A DNA stretch of 64,000 bases from DATIJJ01 sp964612855. GTDB lineage: Bacteria; Pseudomonadota; Gammaproteobacteria; DSM-16500. The DNA is taken from the NCBI GenBank assembly GCA_964612855.1, contig CAZTDR010000002.1:12082-76081 (forward strand), written 5' to 3'. A program made the position numbers and the translations under genes. The notes below the pieces were generated by a model, which had not been told where the DNA came from, searched no databases, and saw only the letters and a list, made by a program, of their open reading frames with translations. This document shows, piece by piece, positions 17,952 to 26,469 of the stretch; within the stretch, counting starts at the first letter, position 1, and each line of letters starts with the position of its first letter.

Positions 17952-18848
17952 TTATTCATTCTCAAATCCCAAACTCCCCAAGGCTCGCTCATCGTCCGTC
18001 CAATCGCTTTTCACTTTGACCCATAACCGTAAAAAAACTTTCATTCCCAGTAATTTTACAATTTCTTTTCGCGCCGCCGTACCAATGGTTTTTAAGCGTT
18101 CACCATTTTTTCCGATCACAATCGGTTTTTGACTTTCTCGTTCAACCCAAATGATCGCACTGATATCGATCATCTTGCCCTCTTGTTTCATGGATTCCAC
18201 GACAACGGTAGTGCTATAAGGTAATTCTTGTTCGGTCGCACGTATGAGTTTTTCGCGAATAATTTCGGCCGTTTGAAAACGCTCATTTTTATCGGTGATT
18301 TGCTCATCGGGAAAAAGATGTGGGCCTTCTGGCATCATCGTCGCAATCGTTTCTTCCAGTGCATCTAAATTTTCTTTACGTCTGGCGGAGATAGGAATGA
18401 TGTGTGCAAAATGATATTTTTGCTGAAACTTTTCGATGAGGGGCAGAATTTCTTTTTTATCGCCTAATTTATCAATTTTATTGATGACTAAAACCGTGGG
18501 GACATCTGCTTCCTTAATTTTTTGTAGTACCAGCTCATCATCTTCCAGCCAGCGTGTGGCTTCGACAATAAAAATAATGACATCGGCATCTAAAATAACA
18601 GCATTCGCTAATCGATTCATATAGCGATTCATGGCGCGTTTTTCTGCGTCATGCAGGCCGGGCGTATCAATATAAACAATTTGTGTTTCGCCTAGCGTTT
18701 TAATACCTAAAATTTGTTGGCGAGTGGTTTGTGGTTTCGGAGAAATAATACTGATTTTTTGACCGATTAATGCATTTAGCAAGGTAGACTTCCCTACATT
18801 CGGACGTCCAACGATTGCAACATAACCACATTTTTCTGCTGTTTTCAT
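17952..18848 (-). CDS. era: GTPase Era
   Basis: Essential GTPase that binds the 3' end of 16S rRNA and helps 30S assembly. The 298-residue protein has G1 GRPNVGKS at 14-21, G3 DTPG, G4 NKID, and a C-terminal KH domain with GKNGERLKTIGTAARKEI. Its ATG overlaps the rnc stop (ATGA), so the two are translationally coupled, as in many gammaproteobacteria. Confidence 0.96.
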   Translation of the reverse strand: MKTAEKCGYVAIVGRPNVGKSTLLNALIGQKISIISPKPQTTRQQILGIKTLGETQIVYIDTPGLHDAEKRAMNRYMNRLANAVILDADVIIFIVEATRWLEDDELVLQKIKEADVPTVLVINKIDKLGDKKEILPLIEKFQQKYHFAHIIPISARRKENLDALEETIATMMPEGPHLFPDEQITDKNERFQTAEIIREKLIRATEQELPYSTTVVVESMKQEGKMIDISAIIWVERESQKPIVIGKNGERLKTIGTAARKEIVKLLGMKVFLRLWVKVKSDWTDDERALGSLGFENE

Positions 18849-19516
18849 TTTTTAATGACCTCTAACATAGTTTCCGCTGCTTGTTGTTCTGCGCGACGAC
18901 GACTGGTGCCTTTAGCAAGGATTTTTTTATCTTGCACAACGCAACTGACTACAAAAATTTGTTGGTGAGCTTCGCCTTCGATAGCTTCTACTTCATAAAC
19001 AGGCAAAGTGAGATGTTGACGTTGCAAATATTCTTGCAATTGTGTTTTAGGATCTTTATGACTGGAGGCATAACTCAGGGATGCCAGTAAGGGTTGATAC
19101 CAACGCAAAATGGCTGCACGAATGGTCGCAAAATCACTATCTAAATAAATGGCGCCGATAATCGCTTCCATGGCGCAGGAAATGATAGAGGCGCGTGTGT
19201 GTCCACCGCTTTTTAATTCCCCCATGCCCAGATGCAAATAACGGCCTAGATCAAACTCTTTACCTAGTGTGGCCAGGGTGTCGCGATTAATTAAAGTAGC
19301 ACGCCATCGACTTAATTCGCCTTCATGAGCATAAGGAAATTGTAGGTACAGTGCTTCAGCAATCACGAGATTGACAATCGAATCGCCAAAAAATTCGAGA
19401 CGCTCATTGTTTTCATCGCTACTGCTGCGATGGGTCAATGCCATTTTTAATAAATGAAAGTCTTGAAAGGAATAACCTAACTTTCGGCATAATTCTTGAT
19501 AGGTTGTATTGATCAT
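18845..19516 (-). CDS. rnc: Ribonuclease III
   Basis: Double-strand RNA endonuclease for rRNA and mRNA processing. The 223-residue protein carries the signature NERLEFFGDS at 37-46 with D45, and the catalytic E117 in CAMEAIIGAIYLD, the same positions as in E. coli. A double-stranded-RNA-binding domain follows (DPKTQLQEYLQ to the end). The family usually has Leu at the second Phe of the signature. It sits between lepB (1 bp gap) and era (overlap) in the lepA-lepB-rnc-era run. Confidence 0.95.
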   Translation of the reverse strand: MINTTYQELCRKLGYSFQDFHLLKMALTHRSSSDENNERLEFFGDSIVNLVIAEALYLQFPYAHEGELSRWRATLINRDTLATLGKEFDLGRYLHLGMGELKSGGHTRASIISCAMEAIIGAIYLDSDFATIRAAILRWYQPLLASLSYASSHKDPKTQLQEYLQRQHLTLPVYEVEAIEGEAHQQIFVVSCVVQDKKILAKGTSRRRAEQQAAETMLEVIKK

Positions 19517-19517
19517 A

Positions 19518-20297
19518 TTAATGAATTACCGAGCCTATTCGGCGCCAACGAATTTTATGGAGCCAATCCGCATTGCCATCCCAGCTCATCCAAATGGCAC
19601 TGGCTTTACCAATAATATTTTTGTCAGGCACAAACCCCCAAAAACGACTGTCTGCGCTATCATCACGGTTATCACCCATGGCAAAATACATGCCAGGCGG
19701 TACGACAATATCTTTCAAATCATGACTGGGACGCTCGGGAATTTGAAAAATCGCATGCTTGACGCCTAAAAGATCTTCCTGCTTTTGCACGACGCTCCAA
19801 CTGCTGTCATCAGGTCCATGATCAATGGTATTTTTTTCAAATTCTTGCGGAATTTTTTTACCATTGACATAAAGCACTTTATCAATGTAACTGATGCGAT
19901 CGCCCGGTAAGCCAATGACGCGCTTAATAAAATCAAGGGAGGGATTGGCTGGATAACGAAACACAATAATGTCACCGTGTTTTAATTCTCCCACAGGAAT
20001 AATTTTTCGATGCACAACAGGTAAGCGAACACCATAATCAAATTTATTAACCAGAATAAAATCTCCGACTAATAAGGTCGGTTCTAATGAGCCGGAAGGA
20101 ATACGAAAAGGTTCGTATAAAAATGAGCGGAGCAAAAATACGATTAATAGAACAGGAAAAAATGAACGGGCATAATCGATGATGACGGGCATTTTTTCTG
20201 TTTTGCGATGACGAGCGAAAAAGATGACATCAATTAAATAAATTACGCCGCTAATGAGAGTGGCATAAAATAAAATGAGTTCAAAATTAAAGTTCAC
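19518..20297 (-). CDS. lepB: Signal peptidase I
   Basis: Inner-membrane protease that removes signal peptides from Sec-exported proteins. The 259-residue protein has two N-terminal membrane segments, the nucleophile S70 in IPSGSLEPTL, the general base K125 in FIKRVIGLPGD, and box E GDNRDDSADSRFWGFVP. Length is shorter than E. coli LepB (324) but normal for many bacteria. It lies downstream of lepA. Confidence 0.95.
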   Translation of the reverse strand: MNFNFELILFYATLISGVIYLIDVIFFARHRKTEKMPVIIDYARSFFPVLLIVFLLRSFLYEPFRIPSGSLEPTLLVGDFILVNKFDYGVRLPVVHRKIIPVGELKHGDIIVFRYPANPSLDFIKRVIGLPGDRISYIDKVLYVNGKKIPQEFEKNTIDHGPDDSSWSVVQKQEDLLGVKHAIFQIPERPSHDLKDIVVPPGMYFAMGDNRDDSADSRFWGFVPDKNIIGKASAIWMSWDGNADWLHKIRWRRIGSVIH

Positions 20298-20346
20298 AAT
20301 GGGTTCCTTTTAAGATTGTTTCTGTTATCTGTTTGCTATCGCCGCA

Positions 20347-20370
20347 GGGCACGGCACGCCGTGCCCCTAC
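20347..20370. repeat. REP-like palindrome, family B
   Basis: GGGCACGGCACGCCGTGCCC followed by CTAC, between lepA and lepB. The complement starts GTAGGGGCACGG. Confidence 0.85.
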
Positions 20371-20375
20371 CGTCA

Positions 20376-22175
20376 TTATTTTTTGTCTACCTTTAAAACT
20401 GCTAGAAATGCTTCTTGGGGGATTTCCACATTTCCTACTTGTTTCATGCGTTTTTTGCCTTCTTTTTGTTTTTCTAGCAATTTACGTTTACGGGATATGT
20501 CACCACCATAACATTTTGCTAACACGTTTTTCCGCAATGCTTTTACTGTGCTACGAGCAATAATGTGCGCGCCAATGGCTGCTTGAATGGCGACATCAAA
20601 CATTTGCCGTGGAATGAGTTCCTGCATTTTTTCTGCTAATTGTCGGCCTTTGTATTGCGATTGCTCGCGATGAACAATGACAGCCAATGCATCGACTTTT
20701 TCGCCATTAATGAGTAAATCTAATTTGACTAAATCAGCGGTTTGGAAGTAGGCAAAACTGTAATCCAAAGAAGCATAACCACGACTGACAGATTTTAATC
20801 GATCAAAAAAATCGAGCACAATTTCAGCCATTGGAATTTCATATGACAATGCGATTTGATTTCCCAGATACTGCATATTTTTTTGCGTGCCACGGCGTTC
20901 AACACAAAGTGTGATAACACTACCTAAATATTGTTGTGGCACCAAAATATTGACTGTGGCAATGGGTTCACGAATTTCTTCAATATAACTCACGGGTGGT
21001 AATTTAGAAGGGTTATCAATATAAAGCGTTTCACCTTTCGTTGATATTACTTCATAGACCACAGTCGGTGCTGTGGTAATCAAATTCATATTATATTCGC
21101 GTTCCAGCCGTTCTTGGACAATTTCCATATGCAACATGCCCAAAAAGCCACAACGAAAACCAAATCCTAATGCTTCCGATGATTCAGGTTCAAAAAATAA
21201 CGCTGCGTCATTTAAGCAAAGTTTAGCGAGCGCTTCACGAAATGCAGGAAAATCTTCTGAACTAATTGGGAATAAACCTGCATAGACTTGAGGTTTAATT
21301 TTTTTGAATCCAGGTAAAACGTCTGTCGCACCTTTATTGACATGCGTTAAGGTATCGCCGACAGGTGCGCCGTTAATGTCTTTAATACCGGCAACTACGT
21401 AACCGACTTCACCGGCACTGAGAGAGCCTGTCGGTGAGCGTTTGGGTGTAAACACACCGATACCACCGACTTCATAGGATCGCCCCGTCGACATGACTTG
21501 CATTTTTTCACCCATTTTCAACGTGCCATTTTTAACACGCACCAACGAGACGACACCCAAATAACTGTCAAACCATGAGTCAATAATTAATGCTTGTAAG
21601 GGGGCGGCAGAATCGCCTTCGGGTGGCGGAATGTCTGCCACGATTTTTTCGAGCAATTCACTAATACCGATACCCATTTTGGCGCTGACACCTAAGGCGC
21701 CTTGGGCTTCGATGCCAATAATTTCTTCAATTTCTTTAATGACACGCTCAGGATCTGCTTGTGGCAAGTCAATTTTATTTAAAACCGGCACGACTTCGAG
21801 GCCTTGTTCTATGGCTGTATAGCAAACGGCTAACGTTTGTGCTTCTACACCCTGCCCTGCATCCACGACTAATAATGCGCCTTCACAAGCGGCAAGCGAG
21901 CGCGAAACTTCATAGGAAAAATCGACATGGCCTGGGGTATCAATAAAATTGAGCTGATAGGTTTGTCCATTTTTTGCTTTGTAATCGAGGGTAACGCTGT
22001 GCGCTTTAATGGTAATACCACGCTCCCGCTCCAAGTCCATGGAATCTAGAACCTGTTCAGCCATTTCCCGTTCACTTAAGCCGCCGCATAGTTGGATTAA
22101 TCGATCGGCCAAGGTGGATTTTCCATGATCAATATGGGCAATAATTGAAAAATTACGAATGTGTTGAATCTGCAT
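20376..22175 (-). CDS. lepA: Elongation factor 4 (LepA)
   Basis: Ribosome-associated GTPase that back-translocates or remodels stalled ribosomes and aids initiation-complex formation. The 599-residue length equals that of E. coli LepA. It shows G1 AHIDHGKST, G3 DTPGHVDF, G4 NKIDLP, and the LepA-specific C-terminal domain with CYGGDISRKRKLLEKQKEGK. It is the first gene of the lepA-lepB-rnc-era group on this strand. Confidence 0.96.
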   Translation of the reverse strand: MQIQHIRNFSIIAHIDHGKSTLADRLIQLCGGLSEREMAEQVLDSMDLERERGITIKAHSVTLDYKAKNGQTYQLNFIDTPGHVDFSYEVSRSLAACEGALLVVDAGQGVEAQTLAVCYTAIEQGLEVVPVLNKIDLPQADPERVIKEIEEIIGIEAQGALGVSAKMGIGISELLEKIVADIPPPEGDSAAPLQALIIDSWFDSYLGVVSLVRVKNGTLKMGEKMQVMSTGRSYEVGGIGVFTPKRSPTGSLSAGEVGYVVAGIKDINGAPVGDTLTHVNKGATDVLPGFKKIKPQVYAGLFPISSEDFPAFREALAKLCLNDAALFFEPESSEALGFGFRCGFLGMLHMEIVQERLEREYNMNLITTAPTVVYEVISTKGETLYIDNPSKLPPVSYIEEIREPIATVNILVPQQYLGSVITLCVERRGTQKNMQYLGNQIALSYEIPMAEIVLDFFDRLKSVSRGYASLDYSFAYFQTADLVKLDLLINGEKVDALAVIVHREQSQYKGRQLAEKMQELIPRQMFDVAIQAAIGAHIIARSTVKALRKNVLAKCYGGDISRKRKLLEKQKEGKKRMKQVGNVEIPQEAFLAVLKVDKK

Positions 22176-22271
22176 TAATGGCTCGTTTTGAGGTTTTCTT
22201 AAAGGCGGAAATGGTAACTGATTTTTGTTGATTTGTAACGAATTTGTCGCCCTTTTAGGGTAGACGGGGGT

Positions 22272-22437
22272 GTAGGGGCGGACCCGTGTGTCCGCCCTGC
22301 GGCCTCGACCTTATACGATAAAGGTGGATTACGACGCCAAAAGCGCGTCTAATCCACCCTACATTTATTTTTTGATTTGTTTTAATCTATGAACATCGTA
22401 GGGTGGATTAGACGCGCTTTTGGCGTCGTAATCCACC
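22272..22437. repeat. REP cluster: family C (22272-22297) plus family A inverted pair (22323-22362, 22398-22437)
   Basis: The gap between lepA and ygfX holds one family-C hairpin starting GTAGGGGCGGACCC and two family-A hairpins in opposite orientation. Both family-A copies carry the GACGC/GCGTC core stem, so the pair matches itself rather than the GATGC pairs elsewhere. Confidence 0.88.
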
Positions 22438-22445
22438 ATTTAGTA

Positions 22446-22859
22446 TTAAGTTGTTTTCGATAATTTAAAATATCGTAATCTAACCGTCAGTTGACGATAA
22501 AGTGGCTCAGGCATCGCATCTTTGAAGATCATATACGATTGTTTATAGCGTTTTCCTAACTGATGAAAGCGTAAAATGGTCAAGAATGGCGTAATCGTGC
22601 TATCGCCTGCAAGAGTAATGTTAACTGGCCTATTTTCTTTTTTTAGATACCATCCATCCTCATCCTGACTAATTCCATCCCATTGTTTTTGGCGGTAAAA
22701 ATTGAATATGCCATAACCTATCACGATAATAACCAACAAAATTCTACTAAAGGGTGCCCACGGCAAATACAGCACACTAAAGACACTTGTTATTAGAATA
22801 ATCGCTTGTATCATCACAAAATAACTAGAGAAACGAAGCGTGCTTTCGAATTTTGGCAT
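22446..22859 (-). CDS. ygfX: YgfX-like membrane protein
   Basis: A 137-residue protein with two close membrane helices near residues 12-52 (MIQAIILITSVFSVLYLPW and ILLVIIVIGYGIFNFY), then a cytoplasmic domain with DGWYLKK and TILRFHQLGKRYKQS. This layout and the overlap with sdhE match E. coli YgfX (CptA), which has been reported to interact with MreB/FtsZ and to pair with SdhE. Sequence similarity is low, so the call rests on layout and neighbour. Its start overlaps the sdhE end by 35 bp. Confidence 0.7.
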   Translation of the reverse strand: MPKFESTLRFSSYFVMIQAIILITSVFSVLYLPWAPFSRILLVIIVIGYGIFNFYRQKQWDGISQDEDGWYLKKENRPVNITLAGDSTITPFLTILRFHQLGKRYKQSYMIFKDAMPEPLYRQLTVRLRYFKLSKTT

Positions 22860-23091
22860 GATTCCTCACTTTTTCGACTATTTCGACGTGTTCTGCCGTC
22901 GGAGTTTCCTTGCCCGTCAACCACATAAATAGCTCTTGATCATTCGATTCAAGCAAGGCAATAAACTTTTCTTGATCGACAAGAGAGGCTGTTGAATAGG
23001 CTTCTTCTAAATAATTTCCTAATAAAACATCAAGTTCCAGCATTCCACGTCGGCAAGCCCAGCGTAAACGGGGGGGAATAGTTTGATTCAT
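22825..23091 (-). CDS. sdhE: SdhE, FAD assembly factor for succinate dehydrogenase
   Basis: Small protein that helps covalent attachment of FAD to SdhA and FrdA. The 88-residue protein has the diagnostic RGxxE motif in WACRRGMLELD (residues 11-21), followed by LLESNDQELFMWLTG, closely matching E. coli SdhE. The gene overlaps ygfX and probably forms an operon with it, as in E. coli. Confidence 0.92.
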   Translation of the reverse strand: MNQTIPPRLRWACRRGMLELDVLLGNYLEEAYSTASLVDQEKFIALLESNDQELFMWLTGKETPTAEHVEIVEKVRNHAKIRKHASFL

Positions 23092-23236
23092 AATAACCTC
23101 TTAAGGTTTTGATAATATTGGTTAGCTATTATATTGATAAGAGCCTTGGTATGCAGTATTCTTTAGGCAAATTATAATAAAAGAAACTCGCCAAGGAATG
23201 GCATCACGGTATAAATTCTTACGGTGGGTAGCATTT

Positions 23237-23530
23237 ATGAATGAGCAAAGATCACAAGCATTAACTAATGCAGTACAAGAGTTAAGTAAAAACTCTATTC
23301 ATCACGCCTTCTTTCGTACTCTTGCCAAAGAAATAAAAAAATATCAGCTGACAGACGAAGATGTTGTGCGTCTTATCGTGAACCTATGCGAATCCAAACC
23401 TGAGTTGATGGACAATCAACCTCATGACGAACCCTTGAAAAATCTTCTCTTAGATATTTGTTACAAGCATCATTACAAATCTGCTGTGATGCCTGAAGTA
23501 AAATCCCGATTGGGGCAAGGTGGTCGTTAG
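23237..23530 (+). CDS. Small protein of unknown function
   Basis: I do not recognise this 97-residue protein. It is charged and helical in character (NEQRSQALTNAVQELSKN, EIKKYQLTDEDVVRLIVNLCE), with no signal peptide or membrane segment. I chose the ATG at 23237; an upstream in-frame ATG at 23198 would add 13 residues, but its AAGGA lies directly against the start codon. The following hairpin suggests a monocistronic unit. It has no clear link to its neighbours. Confidence 0.5.
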   Translation: MNEQRSQALTNAVQELSKNSIHHAFFRTLAKEIKKYQLTDEDVVRLIVNLCESKPELMDNQPHDEPLKNLLLDICYKHHYKSAVMPEVKSRLGQGGR

Positions 23531-23539
23531 TATTCTCTG

Positions 23540-23577
23540 ATAACCCAGCCATCTCGCGCGTTGACAGACTGGGTTAT
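23540..23577 (+). terminator. Hairpin after the small unknown gene
   Basis: A 9-bp perfect stem (ATAACCCAG and CTGGGTTAT) begins 10 bp after the stop codon. There is no T-run, so it is a weak terminator candidate. Confidence 0.4.
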
Positions 23578-23644
23578 ACATATCTTGAGAATAATATGAA
23601 AACGCGAAAATCTATTCTTTACTGATTATTAAACGTTATGACCA

Positions 23645-23675
23645 TTGAAGTGAATTTTTTAAAAAATGCTATAAT
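23645..23675 (+). promoter_or_regulatory. Promoter of the 354-residue orphan
   Basis: An extended -10 (TG, one base, TATAAT at 23670-23675) with a possible TTGAAG at 23645-23650, spacer 19 bp. It lies about 50 bp upstream of the start codon at 23728. Confidence 0.6.
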
Positions 23676-23727
23676 GAAACGAGTCATCCCCTTAATTTTT
23701 TAACCTAAAGTAAAACTTGAGCACACC

Positions 23728-24792
23728 ATGAAGCCCGCTTTTATTGCTGCAGTAACAAAAAATGCAATTTTCAGATTTTTTCGTTTGTATATGCCGCTTT
23801 CACATACGCGTTATTTTACGTGGAATCGAGACAACGACTATGCGGATGCGAATGATTGTGATATCAGTCTCGTTATATGTTCAGAAAAAATGGATGACCA
23901 TTTGCAGATAGATCTCACGGAAGATATCCGTAAAAAATTAATATCGTTAGGTTTTAGAGTAGAACTATCTGACGCGCCATTGTGGTATCCAGAACAGGGA
24001 ATACGAGAATATCAGGCAGATATTTTCCTATCTGACGGGCTTATAAAAAATTCCACTATGCTATTAAAAAAAGAAAACGGTTATCCTGAGCTTTTTACTT
24101 TAGATGATTATTTTATTAAAGTGCTTAGCTTATTAAAGGGTAAGTCTGGCTATGCTTATCGAGAAATTCACTCTATTTTAGATAATGCATGTCTTTCTTC
24201 TCAAGAAAAGCTAGTCGCATTTCAAAAAGCTGTTTTTCATTATTCAAGAAGTTCTTTCCAAAAAGAAAGTGTTAAATCTGTTTTGAGGGAGTTTTTAATT
24301 GATTTGCCTGCGATAATTGAAGTTCAGCGAGATCAGTTAGAAAAGTTAACTGTTTTAGAGAGCAACCCTCTTCTTCGCCAGCAAATTCGAGCAGGGGAAT
24401 CAACAAGGTTAATTAAAATATCTGAATTAATAAAAAAGCAATTTCCTGACCCGAAACAAAATAAACAGGCAGCTGCCCTTCTTGCAAGTATGGCGGGTCT
24501 TTTTTCAGATTTTATTAGTAAAGACGATATGAATGGACCGGTGGAAATAGTATTAGGGTTTTTAGTTAAGGAACAACTGTCTCATCCAATATCTTCTTCA
24601 TTTTCTTTTTTGAAATCATCAAAAGAAAATGCTCAGTACGCAAAAAAAGTGGCAGCTCTTATTGCGGATATTAAAGCTTATTTAATAGATGAAAAAATAG
24701 ATATGAGAGCCTTGCCTGATAAGCACGTCATTAAAATGCATGATCAACATATAAACAAAGGAAAGGCTTTTACAAGAAATGTTAAAAAATAA
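23728..24792 (+). CDS. Orphan protein of unknown function (candidate effector)
   Basis: A 354-residue protein I do not recognise. There is no export signal or membrane helix. The N-terminal part (residues 20-130) mixes strands and acidic loops such as WNRDNDYADANDCDISLVI; the rest looks mainly helical. The C-terminus is basic and polar (KMHDQHINKGKAFTRNVKK). Codon use is more AT-rich than in the housekeeping neighbours. It has its own extended -10 promoter and REP repeats behind it. An intracellular-lifestyle effector is one possibility, but only the lack of homology, composition and charged tail hint at it. Confidence 0.6.
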   Translation: MKPAFIAAVTKNAIFRFFRLYMPLSHTRYFTWNRDNDYADANDCDISLVICSEKMDDHLQIDLTEDIRKKLISLGFRVELSDAPLWYPEQGIREYQADIFLSDGLIKNSTMLLKKENGYPELFTLDDYFIKVLSLLKGKSGYAYREIHSILDNACLSSQEKLVAFQKAVFHYSRSSFQKESVKSVLREFLIDLPAIIEVQRDQLEKLTVLESNPLLRQQIRAGESTRLIKISELIKKQFPDPKQNKQAAALLASMAGLFSDFISKDDMNGPVEIVLGFLVKEQLSHPISSSFSFLKSSKENAQYAKKVAALIADIKAYLIDEKIDMRALPDKHVIKMHDQHINKGKAFTRNVKK

Positions 24793-25103
24793 TTCTCTCC
24801 TCTAAGCACTAGAATAATTCATTAAACTATCCCATAATTCTTTCCGCATGCCGTAATTCACCAAAGTATTACGGCTGTTTATTTTGATATGGTGGATTAC
24901 GATGCAAAAGGCGCATCTAATCCACCCTACCTGTTTATATAGCTCGATTATGCTGCAATAAATGTAGGGTGGATTAGGCGCTTTTTGCCGTAATCCACCA
25001 ATTATTAAGGCTGTTATTTTGATATGGTGGATTACGATGCGAAAAACGCATCTAATCCACCCTACCTGTTGTTCGCCCTTACGCATCTTTAGGAGCTACT
25101 ACT
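24793..25103. repeat. Gap with three family-A REP hairpins
   Basis: This gap of about 310 bp holds three copies: 24891-24930 (core with one mispair), 24964-24999 (short GGC/GCC core) and 25026-25065 (GATGC/GCATC core). A decayed remnant (GCCGTAATTCACC ... ATTACGGC) lies at about 24851-24874. The kbl ribosome binding site (TAGGAG) is at the right edge. No gene is seen. Confidence 0.88.
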
Positions 25104-26288
25104 GTGTCACAAACTTTTGTCAATTTTCTTAAGAATGAAATCGACCAACTCAAGCTGAATGGTTTATATAAAGGTGAACGTATTATCACCTCACAACAAC
25201 AAGCCGAAATTACCACAAATGGCGCAGACGTTTTAAATTTTTGTGCGAACAATTATCTAGGTTTAGCTAACCACCCTACTCTTCTGAATGCGGCGAAAGA
25301 AGCAATTGATCGCTATGGATTTGGTATGGCATCGGTGCGTTTTATTTGTGGTACGCAATCGCCGCATAAAGAATTGGAAAAACGCCTCAGTCATTTTTTG
25401 GGGATGGAAGATACCATTCTTTATTCTTCTTGTTTTGATGCCAACGGCGGTTTATTTGAAACTTTATTTGGTCCTGAAGATGCCATTATTAGCGATGCAT
25501 TAAATCATGCGAGTATCATTGATGGCATTCGATTATGTAAAGCGCAGCGTTTTCGTTACAACAATAATGACATGGCTGATCTTGAGCAAAAGTTAAAAGA
25601 AACCGTAGACTGTCGTTATCGACTTATTGCAACGGATGGTGTGTTTTCCATGGATGGTATTATTGCAAACTTACCTGCCATTTGTGATCTAGCAGAAAAA
25701 TATCAAGCAATGGTGATGGTCGATGACTCGCATGCTGTCGGTTTTATGGGTAAAAATGGCCGAGGTACACCCGAGTATCATAACGTAATGGATCGCGTGG
25801 ATATTATTACAGGTACATTAGGTAAAGCATTAGGCGGCGCATCCGGTGGTTATACCAGCGCAAAAAAAGAAATTATTGAATGGTTGCGCGAACGTTCAAG
25901 ACCTTATTTATTTTCTAATACATTAGCACCCGTCATTGCAGAAACATCGATTAAAGTGCTGGATTTGCTAGAGAGCAGTCAGGCTCTTATCCATAAGTTA
26001 CATGAAAACAGTGCTTATTTTCGCAAAAACATGCAACAACTCGGTTTCAAATTAATTCCAGGTGAGCATCCCATTATTCCTGTTATGTTGGGTGATGCTA
26101 AATTAGCAAAAACGATGGCAGACGAATTATTGAAAGAAAATGTCTATGTGGTGGGTTTTTCGTATCCTGTCGTACCACATGGTCAAGCGCGCATTCGTAC
26201 GCAAATGTCAGCCGCGCATGAAAAAGAACATTTAGATAAAGCCATTAATGCCTTCGCAAAAGTCGGCAATAAATTAGGAGTGGTATAG
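25104..26288 (+). CDS. kbl: 2-amino-3-ketobutyrate CoA ligase
   Basis: PLP enzyme that splits 2-amino-3-ketobutyrate with CoA into glycine and acetyl-CoA, the second step of threonine breakdown. The 394-residue protein has FCANNYLGLANHP, the SCFDANGG and DDSHAVGFMG motifs, and the PLP lysine in TGTLGKALGGASGGY. The start is GTG with a good TAGGAG site. The partner gene tdh follows, but 181 bp away because a MITE-like element sits between them; the kbl stop codon (TAG at 26286) lies inside the element's end. Confidence 0.94.
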   Translation: MSQTFVNFLKNEIDQLKLNGLYKGERIITSQQQAEITTNGADVLNFCANNYLGLANHPTLLNAAKEAIDRYGFGMASVRFICGTQSPHKELEKRLSHFLGMEDTILYSSCFDANGGLFETLFGPEDAIISDALNHASIIDGIRLCKAQRFRYNNNDMADLEQKLKETVDCRYRLIATDGVFSMDGIIANLPAICDLAEKYQAMVMVDDSHAVGFMGKNGRGTPEYHNVMDRVDIITGTLGKALGGASGGYTSAKKEIIEWLRERSRPYLFSNTLAPVIAETSIKVLDLLESSQALIHKLHENSAYFRKNMQQLGFKLIPGEHPIIPVMLGDAKLAKTMADELLKENVYVVGFSYPVVPHGQARIRTQMSAAHEKEHLDKAINAFAKVGNKLGVV

Positions 26289-26465
26289 TCCTTCAGATAA
26301 TTATTTTGAATTTTAACGTGCCATCTTACCGCCATCTCAAGGTGTTTTTCAATCACAAAAACTTGAAATAGCTCTGCTATTCCTGCTTTTTTGTTCAATC
26401 AAAACACCTTGATCTGACAGTAATCTGTCATGTTAAAATTCAAAATAATTATCTGAAGGACTATA
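26284..26465. mobile_element. MITE-like element between kbl and tdh
   Basis: A 182-bp element with perfect terminal inverted repeats of about 34 bp, both opening TATAGTCCTTCAGATAATTA. The similarity of the arms continues imperfectly for about 75 bp in all (ATCAAGGTGTTTT on one side, CTCAAGGTGTTTT on the other), so the RNA would fold into one long hairpin. It has no coding capacity. The left end includes the kbl stop codon and the right end provides GAAGGA ahead of tdh. A possible TA target duplication fits the flanks. A collapsed copy lies at 46842-46875. Confidence 0.75.
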
Positions 26466-26469
26466 TAAC

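Noticed and set aside
24891..25065. Three spaced repeats resembling a short CRISPR array
   Set aside because: The copies are palindromic, alternate in orientation, have unequal spacers and recur singly all over the window. No cas gene is near. They are REP-like.
24802..25086. 94-codon minus-strand frame in the gap before kbl
   Set aside because: Almost all of it is translated family-A repeat, giving the same peptide twice (VGWIRC and similar).
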